DNA of 64,000 nt from Tubiluchus corallicola (Eukaryota > Priapulida > Priapulimorpha > Priapulimorphida > Tubiluchidae): positions 634,171 to 698,170 of the forward strand of contig JAQGDQ010000030.1 of NCBI GenBank assembly GCA_030141605.1, read 5' to 3'. Each line of letters begins with the position of its first letter. Position 1 is the stretch's first letter. Both the position numbers and the translations under genes were made by a program. Shown here piece by piece: positions 1 to 14,400 of the stretch. The notes under the pieces are model-generated. The model was given only the letters and a program-made list of their open reading frames with translations, did no database searches and was not told the origin of the DNA.

Positions 1-3000
1 TAACTAAAGCAAGCTTATAAACAGCACACACGTGCTGGATTGCATTAATTGTTTTCTGATGGCTCGGAGAGTCAAGAATCGTTGATTTTTCTGCTCATAG
101 TTTGCTAATCCGTTTTTAATTGCTCATAATCACCCAAGCATGCGCATGAAGCGGCATGTGTCATAGGTTGATGCTACATTGCAAGTTATACTCAATTTGT
201 AACCTAACTGTAAATTTCATGCTCAGCATATTGGTGTCTAGTAGATATATAGCCTATTAACCGCCAAGGTTCAAATGAGGGCGTCTTGCTCAAATTCGAT
301 AGCTGCTAATATGGAGTTCGCAAGATTTGTTTTAGTTCTTATTTGAATCTAATGCTTCGGGATGTCACTTCCCTTTCAAATGTCAGAGTGCTTGTGACCA
401 AGAAGTGTGGTAAAATCGAAATAAAAATGCGCTCTGTACTGCATTTGGACGCTGTTGTTTTACTTACCAAAATATACTGAATTAAAAGGGCATGATTTAC
501 AATGGTGTTAGTGTGCTCGTGTCAAAATTAATTTTGCATACGTATTGTGGCTACAGTCTTGAGCCTATGCGCTGATCGCTGGGTAACATAGCCAATATTC
601 CTACTGCATTAACTAATGTTAGATGATAAATGTTAATTCGAATGTGTTCACAAACAAAATCACTCGAAAAGCTCTGAACAAGATCTGCAAAATCTAATTG
701 ACACAAAAAGTTCATAAATTTATGCCAGCACTTTTATAATCTTGCATGTTCTCAAAGCGGCACGATCGTAAACGCTGATGTTTTACTTTCCACAGAGTAG
801 CGCGGTGCTTTTTGTTTTTACACACTGTGGGTAATAAATACCATCCGGTAACAAAATCATTCACGGCATCTGAATCCTAGTGCGGGCCAGCATAGTTGTT
901 TACTGTAAACATCAACGTCAGTGCGTCAATTTTCGTCTCAGGTCTTTGAAAAAAATCTTTGAATAGGCGAACAATGTACCTGAAAATTTCGTTTTAATTT
1001 TTATGGTACGAAATAGTGATTAAGTGGACACTTCTTCGTGCGTTTATATGATTTTGAAACTGAAAATGGTTGAAGCCATTTTGGTTGGACCGTCAACGCC
1101 ACCAAAACGAGGCTGTATTTCATGTATTGGCTTTAACAAACTTTCTCAGTTGTGGGTTCATATACTGATATACACCCTGATTCTTGAAGAAACAGTAAAT
1201 GGCATGGTACAGTCACTGATGCTTGCATAACAGAAATACACTGACAGATGTTTCATTAGTAAAACACCATTTAGTTAGAGGAGGCTTTTTACAAGGCATA
1301 AGACAATGTACTGTACTGATGAAATCTATGAGTGATTTTTTCTTGGTACATGATTGCTATGTATTGGTAAATATGTTATTCTGGCTAACTGACGCATTTT
1401 GGGTTATTACATATTAAGGATACGAGTTAACGTATTTAATGTTAGTATGCAAGTTGCGACTGACAAGCAGAAATTGTGTGTTGAATTTTTTGGTTGGAAA
1501 TAGATGTTGCTCTGTTAACTTGCTAGGTACTAACTACATGTATAATGATAATATCAAAACTCTATCAATAAAATTAACGTGGATTTTTTTATTTTAATCC
1601 ACTGGCTCGCGGTGAATCAAACAAGTTATGGTAGGTATCAAAACGGACTTTGAATAAGATTTTGAATAAGGTAAACTTTTCTTTGAAGCGGAACAAAGCA
1701 GTCATTGAGCTTGGGAGTGATGCTGGAAAGCTTGCCAGTGTGTGCATTGCAGTTGTTTACAGAGAAAACACCACGCGGCGCTGTTGGGCTTCGTTGGGTT
1801 AACGGAGTTTAACAACGTCAACGTCATGGGCAAAAAGCACATAACGGTCCTGCACACTAACTGAGTCATGGACTTGACTAACGAAATAAAATGACAAAGA
1901 ATAATGAAAAAACTATTTAGTGGATCATTTAGGTCTAGAGTATAAAATTATAAATCTGTTTAGCAGGTTAAATTTTTCCAGGGGCCTTGCAATCAAAGTG
2001 TGAAACTTAGGGTTATGAAGTTAGGAACTGACATTGTGCCATTAAACGTTAGAAATAGCCTTTCGAAATGGCGGTTTCTTGGAAAGAAATAGATTTTACT
2101 TTACAATGGGTTCCCGGTTTATACTACGAAGGCTAAAGTTTACAATAACCCACACACAAGAAATTAGTTCGTGAAACTAGTTCGTGATTAGGATTAGGGT
2201 TACGCTTATGGTTATAGTTGGGTAAGGGTTAGAGTTAGATTAGGGAATTGTAAACTCCTTCCAAAACTAATTGATGATGGGGTGGGGGAATGCTCAATTT
2301 ATTCCAAGAATTCTTCTGTTGTACTAATTAACGTTACAATCATAATATGTTCATGATCACGCACTCCTACCTATTTAAATATAACGTATAAAAATTTATC
2401 CTGAAGGTAATACTGGAATAAACCGAGCCGTGTCTTTTGTTTAAGGAGGTACTGGCTAACGTTACAATAGATTTCGTGTTTCAGGTGTTTCCTTATAATT
2501 CACAATTAAGTATTGTAAACAAATACTTTAAAATTTTCAGTGTCTGGCATCAATCTTATTCAAATGGTTTTTGTTATGACGTAGTTAAGTTTAATGTATT
2601 GTGTCGAAGTAAAGATTAAAAAAAAATAAGATCGCTTAGACTCACATGGCTAATCCTGTTTTTGGATTCACTTATGTTAATGTACACATTTCAAGTAGTG
2701 TGTCACATTTTTTCACATTCAAAAAATTCACATCAGTAGAAAAATCACACGATTTACATAGTCCTTATATAGTTGACCTGATTTAACAAGGTAGGTACAA
2801 GATATATTGCGGCGTTTAATTTTTAAAAAGCGGTGCTCTCAGCTTTGGTACGTTCTAACTTCAAGTTGAGGACGGTTCTAACGTCGAGTGACGTAAACTT
2901 GTTAACGATGTTAGTCCACTAACGTCCTTGTTGGTGTTTGTCCTTTGGTGCGGATTTTATGAATTAAGCAGATTGAGTGATGTGTTGGAACTCCGATTTT

Positions 3001-3379
3001 AAGTCGTCTGGAGTATGAACACGTCGATTGATACCGTCTGGAGTTTAACAGCAACTTTTTGACAACAACTTATACAGAATTTCGTAAAAAACTGACCTAA
3101 CCTATTCAAATTGAGATTCTATTTTAGATCACGCTCTCTAGATTAATTTTAAGTGAAACCATCTCTTTTCTAAGCTGCTAATTTCTTTCAAGGATCTATG
3201 CAAAAACTTGAAACGAGCATGTTTCAATGTTTTTCTTCACTGACTTGTAGTCATGCAGCTTCTTAAAACAGATCAGTTTGCAGTGATGTATGTGCAGAAG
3301 TTAATTAGATTGATATGACGGTTTAATCACGCCACGCGCACCGCCCTTTTGATTTAGTTAAGTCACTGCAAACTGATTT

Positions 3380-3474
3380 ACCTACATATTTTGCAAAGCG
3401 CACTGAGACTGTATAGTCAAATTAACCAGTTATGCACTTACACAGTCTCCGTGCACTTTGCAAAATATGTAGGT
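3380..3474. repeat. Inverted repeat, 33-bp arms
   Basis: The arm at 3380-3412 is the near-perfect reverse complement (about 31 of 33 positions) of 3442-3474, with a 29-bp loop. A second, outer inverted pair, around 3270-3290 and 3358-3378, shares a CAGTTTGCAGTGA-like word. The structure could be a small MITE relic; I see no coding sequence in it. Confidence 0.75.
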
Positions 3475-4933
3475 TGAATTATCACTATAATATGTATATG
3501 TGTTATCGTTCTTTATTATAATCGTTTAATAAATTAAAAAGGCGTTTCAGTAGAATAATTTATCGATAGTATAGATAATCGATAGTATAGAATATAACGT
3601 TAAAGTGCTGTTTATTTCTAAAGCCTATAAGAATAAGTATTATTATCTGTAGCCTCTCCGTGACGTGAGATTCTCAAGAGCACTCAATCCCATTAAATTT
3701 TATCTCTGAATTCGCCACTTCCTATTCGTAATTATTAATTTACCCAATTTTGTGCCTTTGCTCGTCTTACTGGTTCTTTTCTCGTGAAAACAAGGCTAAT
3801 GTAAGTACTATAGTTATAATGCCGGTAAAAAGTCGCTTCGACGAGCGTCGAAATTGCAGACCTAGTCAGTATAGTCAGTGTTGTGCGCCCCTAGAATTAT
3901 AACATCACAAAGACATATCATCAAGATTTTATGATGACATATTAGAAGTTCAGTAAGCATTTACTTTTAGTGACACGACGTATCTGAGCTCACATGTAAC
4001 AGTCCAGAATTGCTTAGAATGTCATCAGATTTCAAATAAGAGCTCCAAGATTACCATAAGCATCTTGGTTTGGCAAATGTATATATCAGGAAAAACGTTG
4101 CAATACTGACCAGTGATAACCCATAAATGTGCGCCTCTTGCAACGTTAGTAAAATCGATAAATTAATCAACCCCCTTATATTAGTCTTGTATAAATCGTG
4201 TTAAATTTTAACAAAGTATTAAAATTTGATAAACACTGTAGGTTTCTTAAATAAACTTTTCACACCATTAGAGATCAAGCGAAATTTGCACGCCTTACTT
4301 TTTAATTTTCGATCGCGAGCTTTGCTTTGTTGTTCGCAGCTAGTTTATAATTTTTGCTGATTTGTGTTAGGCATGTTACAGTAGCAGGCCTAACTAGTAA
4401 GAACAAAATTAAAGACTATAATAACATGTATTACTGTATAACGATTTCTCTAAGAACGCAATTAATTGTATTATTGCTAAGTATAATTAAAAAAACTTAC
4501 CCGATATGAATTTTTTCCTGTTTATTGATAATTAGATCGAAATTTGTACGGCAATCTTCCAATAGGAACTTTCAATTTTGTAGGCGAGTGCTGCTTTCGG
4601 TGAGTCTAACTTCGGTTGGCTTTCTACGAGGTCTAACAAACAGTCTAATCAGAAGGAACTCTTTACTTGGTTTTTAGACATTGAATGGAAAAAACGGAAA
4701 TTTACGTTGGCTGTCGAGCTAATGAAACAAGTCGCATAATTTTAACGCAATGCTGTCGACAATTTCGTCACAGTTTTGGCTACACTACATTAATCTACTG
4801 ATACGAATTCGTTTCATCTGATCCATTCCTGTTTTTGGATCTGTACGGTTATTTCATAGTACGCATGCGTTAAATGTTGTATTGAGATTGGAACTACTCT
4901 TCGTTCAATTTCTGCAATAACAGCAGAGCAACG

Positions 4934-4948
4934 TACTACTACTACTAC

Positions 4949-4979
<31 letters not shown>
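4934..4979 (+). repeat. (TAC)n/(TAT)n microsatellite
   Basis: About five TAC units run directly into about ten TAT units. It lies in non-genic DNA. Confidence 0.95.
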
Positions 4980-7899
4980 GGCCAGTACTTTAGTTTACTT
5001 GCTAGATACTTTACTTACAGCTACTTCGAGTAAGAAACTGAAAAAAGTAAAGGAAGAAATGGTCCAGAAGACATTTCATTTTCCATAAAGACTGTAATTC
5101 GCAGACCAGCAACTAGCAACAGGACTTTTAGGTACATAATTATGTAGTCGAAATCAAGTAACACCGTCATTTAATTAACATTACAGACAAGATATTTTGC
5201 TATAGTTCTGTTCAACCGAGTTCTTTAGAATTTACATGTAGTATGTAGATTATTACGCTCTGCAGCGTGTAGTATCGCTAGGTGCTTTTTCTTTCCCTTT
5301 CTAGTATCAGTAGATATACCCCCACTAATACTGTTTCTACCTTCCCCTTCCCCGTGTTTTTTTCTCTTCATTCCATAGACCAATTTAGTCTTCTTTGTTC
5401 AGATTCAGTAGCAAGTAGGATTATCACCCATACCCATACCCATGGTGGCCTATACGTAACACTTGTGTCGCCGTTAGCTGCTAACATTTTATCGAACTAA
5501 TGGAAATTAGTAATCTTTAAACAAAAATGCCCCCACGAGTGCCAGATTGTTGCATGGACATTTCATTGTTTGCTTTGTTACAAATTGTTGATAGATGTAG
5601 AATTATTATCAATAATAACAAGCATGTAAACGCTTGGTGGTATGTAAGTGCCTACTTATTACGTGCAAGCCAAAGGCTGACTTCCTTGCATGGTGTAAGC
5701 CTTACAGGCACGTGCACAGGGGAGGGCGCCGCCAAAAAATTATGAAGGTGGGTAATAATGGTAAAGGTCGCAGCAAAAAGAACTTAGGTGCTATTTTTTC
5801 TATTTTTCCATTTTCTCTCTTTTTCCGTGGCTTCTTTTTTGTGTGCTGTTTAGTACGTCATTATTAATTATAAATTTTCATCTTGCTGTTTTACAGTGTC
5901 GGACACAGTATGTATACTAGTTATGACATCAAAATTCAAATATATAAGTATACAATTGCTTCTGGAAGCTCTTATTTTACGTTAACCTCGGCTTACTGTT
6001 ATTTTCTCACTTTTTATTACATCTTGTGTAGTGTACCGTTTTCACTTGGGAGATACGTCTTTTTTATGATTTCTACAGCTCCTGATTTAATTAAACCTTA
6101 TTGGTAGATCAAATAGTTTTAGGATAGGATGGGACACAAGGTCTCTTCAGGGCGAAGCCCTCTCAGAATTTTGTACAGAAATGCCAAGAGAGTGTACTAC
6201 GTGTGTGGTATAGTGAAAGGATAATCAATTATCCAATCATAATCGGATGAAAGCAGATAAGAATTTATGCAAAGTGACAAACGACGAACCACCCACCGGG
6301 ATTTAATAGTGTCTTATTTTTATCATCTAATCTGTAACGTACCAGCAATCATTTTTGCATGTAGGTGTGAGTAGAGGTAACGTATTTGGTCTGACTTAAA
6401 AAAGAAACACAAAAAACCATTCATCCTTTTGAAAGACAAAGTTAATAAACGCAATAATTGAGAATGGTAGGGAAATTTTGATGATAGATTAATTTATTTT
6501 GTTCGTTCCGAAAACCAAGATAGTAAAATGTTTGCAATAGAAAGTATTTTTGCCAAGATGTTTGGACTTGAATTAGATGTTTTGGTATGTGATAAACAAC
6601 TTTGTCTTTTTAGGACAAAATGACTCTGTAGGACAAGTGGCCTGGGTTATAGGTCTATATTTGCTATATATATATATATATAACCCTTTGCTATATTTTA
6701 TCCCTACATAGAAATGAAGCAGTTACTTGCACTTGTAGACTGAAACTATAATACCACTTTGCAAAAATTACAAGTCTATGTAAGGATAGACTTGTAATGT
6801 AAGGCCTTCTGCTATACCACTGCACTACAAGGTATTGACACTAAAAGGTTTCAGAATAATAACACATATTAGTTTAAGGTGTATATACCTGATATGGCAC
6901 AACAGTAAATATAGCTGATATGGCACGACAGTTTAAGCTAGTGTATATATTTTAATTGAGCTCGTCCTTTCAAAAATCTGAGCAAGTCACTGAAGTCTTA
7001 AGTAAAAATTAAAATAAAGATAATTCACTAACAACTTATGCATCGGTATAGTATAAACAATAATGTGATGAAGGTAGGTATGGGAACTTCAGATGTGATT
7101 GGTACCCGGCAGATTTAATGCCACAGCATGTATTGTTAGGATTGGGTGAAACGGTCAACTTGGAAATGTAAATGTGTAATAGATTACCCACTTAACATCC
7201 CCTGTGTTTTCAGTCACTGATACACATACACAGAGACAGACGTGCTGGCTGGCACAGACAAGATGAACAACTTTCGAGGTGATAATTTAACGACGACTCA
7301 ATAAATGATTGTTACAAATGTAGCCTCAACATACTTAGACCTTTGCTAGTGTGCAATGAATAGCCAATTGGTTATGTGCATGGTTTGCAATTGAAGTTAA
7401 ACCATGCTCAGGCTAGTCTGTGACTGGATGGCTGCCTTCAATATTTGCTCTGTAAATGTATCCGAATGTCATTGACATACCATGTACTAGTTCGCTCTCA
7501 TGTGAGATAAACTTGATAATAAACATTGTTCTGGTGAGATAAACATTGGTGAGATCGAGCCATGGTCTGATCAATGTTGAGTATGCTCTGCCACTGACAC
7601 CTGGGTGGTGAATTCTATAAAAACCCTTTTTGAACATTTTGCAGCATGTTGTTGCATTACAGAAATGCCAGCATGATCTGGACTCTAGAAGCTAGAGCGT
7701 CTCTAGGAGGATCTTTATACCCAACCTTTTCTATGCGTGGATCTGCAATGCTAGAAAAGTTTAAAGAATAAGCAGACAGCAATCCTGAGGTAAAAAACAT
7801 TTTATTGTGTAATATCACATTGACATGTTTGCCTAGTGTTTGTTGAGGAAATTTGACAAACTCATTTCACACACACAGAAAGAAACAGAAACGGTAACA

Positions 7900-10818
7900 T
7901 AAATATGACAAATCATCCAATCTACAGATTTACTCTTCGTGACCGAGAATAACATTACGGTGCAGCTTAACATAGCTGATAAAATGACTTAAATAAATAT
8001 TGCATGTATATAAATGAAAAATACATTTAACTTACACAAAGTTAATTAAATGAAAATAAAGTCACCGGTTATGGAAAAAGACTAAAACAGACTTGCACAC
8101 CAATAATTCACAGTTGCAACGATTTTATTAAAATACGATCAAATCTCTTTAGACCGTCTATTTTGGGATTGCAAAATAAGTTGGCATTAAGCGCGTTTGG
8201 CAGTATAACAATTAATGAGGTGCATTAATACATACATGTCTATGCAAATATAGATATTGTGTTTTGCCAAAAATATGGGCATTATATTAGGTTGGCAACA
8301 AGGTTTGATTGTACATTAAACAGCAACATATTTAGAGTCAGAATATACTTTTCTACAAATCTAGAGAAAACTTTTTATTTTAGTATACCTATCTAGTGCG
8401 CCGGTGCATGTTTCCATGAGATCTTTTCATTCATGTTGTCCTTGTCACTTTCTATTAACCAAGTTGATTGATTTTACATTTGCACCCAAACATTTCACAT
8501 TGAGTATCACATTCACTGGTATTAGAGTTTTATAATTCTAATGCAGTTTGGAAAAAATAGTACAGATAATAATAGAAGTTGTGTGACTGGAGGTCAAAAC
8601 AGGCTTGAGAAGCAAGAAAAAGGAAAGATGGTAGAAAAGAGGCAAAGTTATTTTATTTGACGGGACAAATTCAAAACAACTGGAAATGCGACTGGGCTTT
8701 GGTTGGCAGACAATGCATAAAATGGAAATGAACAAATTTATGTGATGTTGCATAAATATTATTAAAAACAGGCACAATATCACAGAAAGCTCCCATAATT
8801 TTTTGGCACACGGACAAGTTGCTAATCTAGTTCAAACTGCAGTGCACATAAATATTACAGTAAACTTATTGTACATACAGCCAGTGATTTTCATTGTTGG
8901 CATTTTCCAAATTCTTTTTAGGGTAAGGTCGGCCATCGGCTAATGTCAGTCAGCCAGTTTCTATGGACTCTAAACATGCCACAGTCCAGCTTTTTATAGC
9001 ATGCTGTAGCCAATCAGCAGAACCAGCATTGTTCAGCTAGATGTGTTTCCCTTGTTCTAGTTGTCTGTCACAAACATCAGCAACAAATATCGAGAGGAGT
9101 TAGGTGATTTACTACAATATTTCATAGTTGCCTTAGTGTTGTACAATATTTTTAATAACTACTATAATGAATAATCATATATACAGAGGATGTTAAAGAC
9201 TATTTCAAACAGCATACCAGTGTACTGGCTGAAATCAGTCGATTTAGATGTTTTGCATGAGGTAGTTTCCCAGAAGAGCTTTTTGCTAGAAAGGTTTTTT
9301 AAGAAAAGAAAGTCAGTAAAAATAGAAAATCATAATCCTGTCTTCTATTTCATGTATGCATAAAACCAATACTTGCTTTGGTTAACATGAAAAACCATGA
9401 TGCCTAAACAGACCCGCATAAAATTTAACATCAAGCTTTAGACCCCTAGTTTTTCAAGTAAACCCTTTGACATTGCAACTTTTTCCAAAAAGCAGATTAA
9501 TTACACCCATGTCATTCATTTTGCTGGTTCATATGCCTTGTTGGCCCTTATAAAATTGCAGGACAACAACTGCTCACAATATTGTGTTTCATAACAGTTC
9601 TACTAAAAATAAATGCTGTGACAAGCTAGTATGATTTGTGGCTGAGTAGGGATGTAAAAAATTCCACCATTACCATAAAAATCTACTAGCTCCCAACAGT
9701 CAGTAAAGGTTAAAAATGAATTGTTCTTTTGATGTGTGAATTTTATCAGAAAAGGTTGAAGATGACTATACTCTGTTTTGATCCTAAAATTTGTTTTCAT
9801 GTTTGAAGTTTGTTTGAAAAGAAAGCATGTCAGCAAATGAAAAGCAACAATATTTTGACTTAAATACTTCACGATAACTCAACGAATAGTGAATAATATT
9901 TTGACTTAAATATTTTTAAGTCGCCCTGGGTGTTTTTCTGTAATGATGAGATTTCTCTAATAATAAGACGAGAAAAATATTCACAAAGTGCTTAGAATGT
10001 ATCGAAAAGTGCAGCTATCAGTTTGGCCAACATTACCCTGTCTGGTGACCGACATAGCCTTCAATTGGCCAACATTGCCCTGATTTTTACTATAGAGAGT
10101 GCACAAGTAAAACGACCGAAATTACACAAAAATGAGCGATACAAACCATTTCTTTGCATTCCTATGAAGCAGAAAAATCCGTCGATGTGTTTGCTAAACC
10201 TGTACATAAAATATTAGTGATAATACAAGGTAAGTCATTCAAAAAATCTAAATGTGTCCAACATTACCCCAATACACCTTACCTTAAATTCATATAAAAA
10301 ACCAGGACTATTAGTAATGTCTATTTCAACTATCTTCTAGTACAGATCTAAGTCCAACAGTTCTAATCCTAATAAGTGAGTGCTTTTCTTTCAAAATGAA
10401 CACTCAAGATTTTCCAAAAAAATCCAATCGTGCAAATTACATTGTAAATCAACAACCCTCCTATGAGAAGTTGTATCTTCTGATTTTCATTGTTGACATC
10501 TTCTATGTTCTTTTTATCTTAAATTAATATAAAAACAGGACTGTTAGTAATGACTATTTTAACTAGCTTCTAGAACAGATGTAAGTCCATCAGTTCTAAT
10601 CCTGATAAATGAGAGCACTAATTTTGCTTTTCTTTCAATATAGAGAAGACTCAAGATTTAAAAAAAAACAGTCGTGTAAATTATATTGTAAATCAACAAC
10701 CCTCCTATGAGAAGTTGTATCTTGTAGTCGACTATTACAACCATTTACAGTCTGGCAGTGATAAAGTGCACAATATTACATATGAATATGGAATAACAAA
10801 TTGACCCCGATTTACTGG
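7900..10818 (-). other. 3' flank / probable 3' UTR of transporter copy A
   Basis: Blocks here match the DNA downstream of copy B (28,960-29,953), for example 8041-8130 with 29,088-29,175 and 8290-8450 with 29,185-29,340. Both carry a minus-strand AATAAA at equivalent sites (8124-8129 and 29,170-29,175), a candidate poly(A) signal. Copy A holds about 1.6 kb absent from B (8,900-10,490), including a local duplication. No coding sequence is seen. Confidence 0.55.
10286..10723. repeat. Local direct duplication downstream of copy A
   Basis: Two diverged copies of a ~195-205-bp segment lie about 233-244 bp apart (10286-10479 and 10519-10723). Both share CAGGACTRTTAGTAATG and CCTCCTATGAGAAGTTG. The equivalent region of copy B (about 29,650-29,860) has only one copy, so this arose after the transporter duplication. 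Confidence 0.8.
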
Positions 10819-10941
10819 CTATCCCTTGACAAGAGTTACTGATTCAGATTTCTCACAGTCCTGCAAAACCACATTATTTGAGGCAGCCATGTTGTTTGAC
10901 TGAGCATGAAGTGGTTCAGGTATGATAAGGTCTTTCCACTT
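10819..10941 (-). CDS. Copy A exon 14: cytoplasmic tail and stop
   Basis: 123 bp including TAG, residues 557-596. It begins [10 protein letters not shown] and ends VTLVKG. Hydrophilic; same length in copy B. Confidence 0.9.
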   Translation of the reverse strand, partial: KWKDLIIPEPLHAQSNNMAASNNVVLQDCEKSESVTLVKG

Positions 10942-11335
10942 CTGCAAAAACAGAATATTAAAGAAAACTTGAAAAAACTGCTGTGTATATGTGAGACGTG
11001 TGTATACCTGAATTACTGAGTAGCATTAGAAAGATTTAGAAAGTAAAATCGTTTAATCAGATTTTTGCATAATCAAGAGTCAATTAAATTGAACATATTA
11101 CAAAGTTACAATCTTGCTCCTTTTGTGTTGTATAGTTTGCCATTTGTATATAGTTTTTATTTGTTCAATACCAGTACTACGTATGTAGAGTAAATCTAGA
11201 ACAAACAAGTAAAAAAAAACAATGTTTAACAACTTGATAAATAAAATTTAAGATAAATAAGATGAGTATGCAAGCAACCAGAAAAATGATAAAAGCTAAA
11301 ATATTTGATAATAAATAAATTACAGAAATTTGTTG

Positions 11336-11413
<78 letters not shown>

Positions 11414-14400
11414 AAGAGCAAGAGAGAAGGAAAGCATTAAAAAACTTACATTCTTTGGAGTCCAAGCTAACTTGTAGCAAATATATATTGGTATCTGTAT
11501 CATAGACACCAGTCCCATAGTCCAGCCTATAGCTTGTGCCCACAGGGGGTACTCGTAATAAAATATGCTGTTACTGAGATAGAGAGGCTTGTACCGGGCA
11601 ATGTTGAAAACAAATATAGCCTGAAATTAATTAGTTTTAACATTATTATTATTATTATTTAATGCCTTATTTATAAATTTCACCACACTTTTGGAAATGA
11701 GCATTCTGAGTCTACTGCTTATGACGAGACTAGAACCTTGCACATTACAAGGGTATGCCTCTATGATGAGCCACTAAATCCGCAGTGGCATCTCAGCATC
11801 TCATACACACACACATATCCTTTCTCTGCAGATATATGGACACATGTCTGTAATGAAAATGGCAATTTAGGTAGTCATTAACTTAAAAAATATAACTTTT
11901 TTGGTTATCTAAAAGTCATGTAAAAAAGGTCAAACAAAACTTTAAAACAGTACAGTGTAAAGAGTCAAGTAAAAAAGAAGTAAACTCCTATGTTTTGTAT
12001 CCCTTCGTTGACAAAAAAACCTGAATGGACTAAAATAAATGATTGCTTAACATCTTGATTGTTTTTTCACGACTGCACCAAAACAGTGTGCAGACATTTC
12101 GACACAGACATCTGGACACAGAAAGTTTTGCCACAAGAGATTTGGATACATAGATCATTTGAACACAAGATATTTGGACGCAAGGCGATTTGCACACATA
12201 GTTCATTGGGACACACGGGTCACTTGGATACAATGTATTTTGGACAAATAGGCTATTTCTACAATGAGACGCATTGCAATTCTCACTCATTGTACAATTT
12301 ATACTGAACGCCTGTGAAAAAATGGAGTCACCATCATATCATTGTATCATCAAATCACACGTTGTTACTGATTGTTGTTATCTGATCTCTTGCTAATGAG
12401 TAATGAGTCATAATTTGTTTGTCTGTGTCTGCAGATTGCAGTGTGAATTGTTATTTAAAAAATGTAGAAATCTAAATTTGCACCAATTGACGCATAAATT
12501 AATACGCTCTGAATTTGACACACATCCTACCAGTAACCCAACCATAAAAACTTCTTATATCGGTGTCTGTACAGCTGTTCGAGAATGCCAAACTTTGTTT
12601 ATTATCTGCTCCAACTGCGACCGAGTCCAGAAAAATTCTTTATCAAATGAAAAATGCAAGTAAGAACTAGAAAGTCTTTTCATAGACCATTTTATAAACA
12701 AGAAATCTCGCTGTAACGGTTGTAATCGCCGTAATAAATCATCATATCTGTCGCAATAGCCGCAGCCACCATTACTCCTTCCGGATATCCACCCTAAAAT
12801 TTATGTGCTTCTTAACCTGCAGACTGCAGTTACTGTTAGAAGTAGATTAGCAAGAAGTAGCAAGAAAAAGAATATTTCAAAATAGATAATAAATCAATTG
12901 TTTGATCCAAGGCTTTTTAGACATTTGAATTTCCTTGAATTTTGCAACAAAGTAGCTTATATTCATTAAACTCCCAGAATAGGCTTTAACTAAATAACCA
13001 ATGTTGCTAAATGGTAAAAGGCCCCGATTGAATCGAAATGCTAGCGTTGGAGTTTAAATAGTTACTGTATCCACATTATCTGTATTTCTCAATATCCTGT
13101 GTGAAAAACACTTACTGTCCAAATATCCCACGTGTCCAAAACCCTTAGTGTCTAAACAGTTTACGCATCTAAATAACTTGTGTGCAAATCACCTTGAGTC
13201 CAAAAGTCTTATGTGTCCAAATCACCTTGCGTCCAAAAGACCTATGTGTCAAAATTACCTGATGTCCAAATGGCCTGTGTCTAACATCCCTGTGATCTAC
13301 TGAAACAAATATAAAACGTTAACTAATTTTATTCTTTCAGCAGTGAATGATTTAGTTTAAAATAGTTACCATAGTAACAACTGGCGTAAAAACGACCCAG
13401 CAGATTTTTAACCATGGATTGATTTTAAAGCCAACCATCATGGCAATGTTGCTATAGAATCTGTTTGCTCCTGAAATGTAAAACATACTTAGAAAAGATG
13501 TACCTTACTTCAGTGTTAATATTACAGATGGTGACAGCATATACTCTCATATCTCAGTTTGTCGGACCTTGCTTTAATGATTATGAGAAGAATCGGACAA
13601 AGCCTGGACCACAAAAAAGTCCCACATAGTACGGACACAGTCCGTTGCTTTGTGAGCTGACCGCTAGTTGGCGGGCTGTCAGCTTGTTTACATCATTACG
13701 TCAGTGCAACCAAGCAGCGTGTTTAAATGATTTAATATTCATAATTTAACTATGTCGTCTGAAAGAAGTATGCAGAAAAAAGTACGTGGAGTTACAGGAG
13801 TTAATTGCTGGCAGTATATACTTTTTATATACTTTGCATAGGAGTGGCCCATACTAGATATTTTAAGGTAATTAGGCAATTGATTCTACATTACCCTGAG
13901 TCTAATACACGGTGCCTACTATATAGCTTAGTATCGGTAAATACATGTACAATCGGCAAATTCGGACCCACTTTTGTCTAGCAAACCGAGATATAAGTAT
14001 AGTTTAACTTTCTGAAAACACATTGCTGTAATCAAACGTTTTTAGTTTAAAGTAGTATTAGATTATGGGTGGCAATGTAAAGACACTGTGGCAAAAAAAA
14101 ATTAAAAAAGATCGCAGATGTCTCCAAGCCAATAAAATAGTTTGAAATGTAATTTGTCTTTTTTACACTTTTGAAACGAGTGCAAAATATTCCAGTATCT
14201 GCAATTACTAAATTACTAGTCTATCACAGACTACACCTTATTCAATGTAATAACCACGATTGCTTCTGTTCTATAATATGCCTGCGAGAAGTGTCATGTG
14301 TTGTGCCGCCACTCTATAGATACAAAACTCAATCAACAGCAATAATTGAAGAGACTGTTAACATGAAGGTTTTTGGCTTACCATAAACCCAGCCAATAGA

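Larger units (their letters stand above)
1..7900. other. Gene-free AT-rich stretch
   Basis: No convincing exon, RNA gene or recognisable element was found on either strand. Open frames here are short and resemble no family I know. It holds a degenerate TTAGGG-like patch (about 2186-2242), an inverted-repeat hairpin (3380-3474), a (TAC/TAT)n microsatellite (4934-4979) and a short (TA)n run near 6664-6682. Confidence 0.6.

Noticed and set aside
6270-6310. CCACCCACCGGGATT, reminiscent of a reversed tRNA B box
   Set aside because: Match is short and no A box lies at a proper distance.
11177-11543. Open frames with long (LS)n or (RE)n runs
   Set aside because: They read across transporter exon 13 in wrong frames or through the (GA)n microsatellite.
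12030-12663. Overlapping Cys-containing open frames on both strands
   Set aside because: They lie inside the foldback element; the outer ones translate its arm arrays and the inner one shows no family resemblance.
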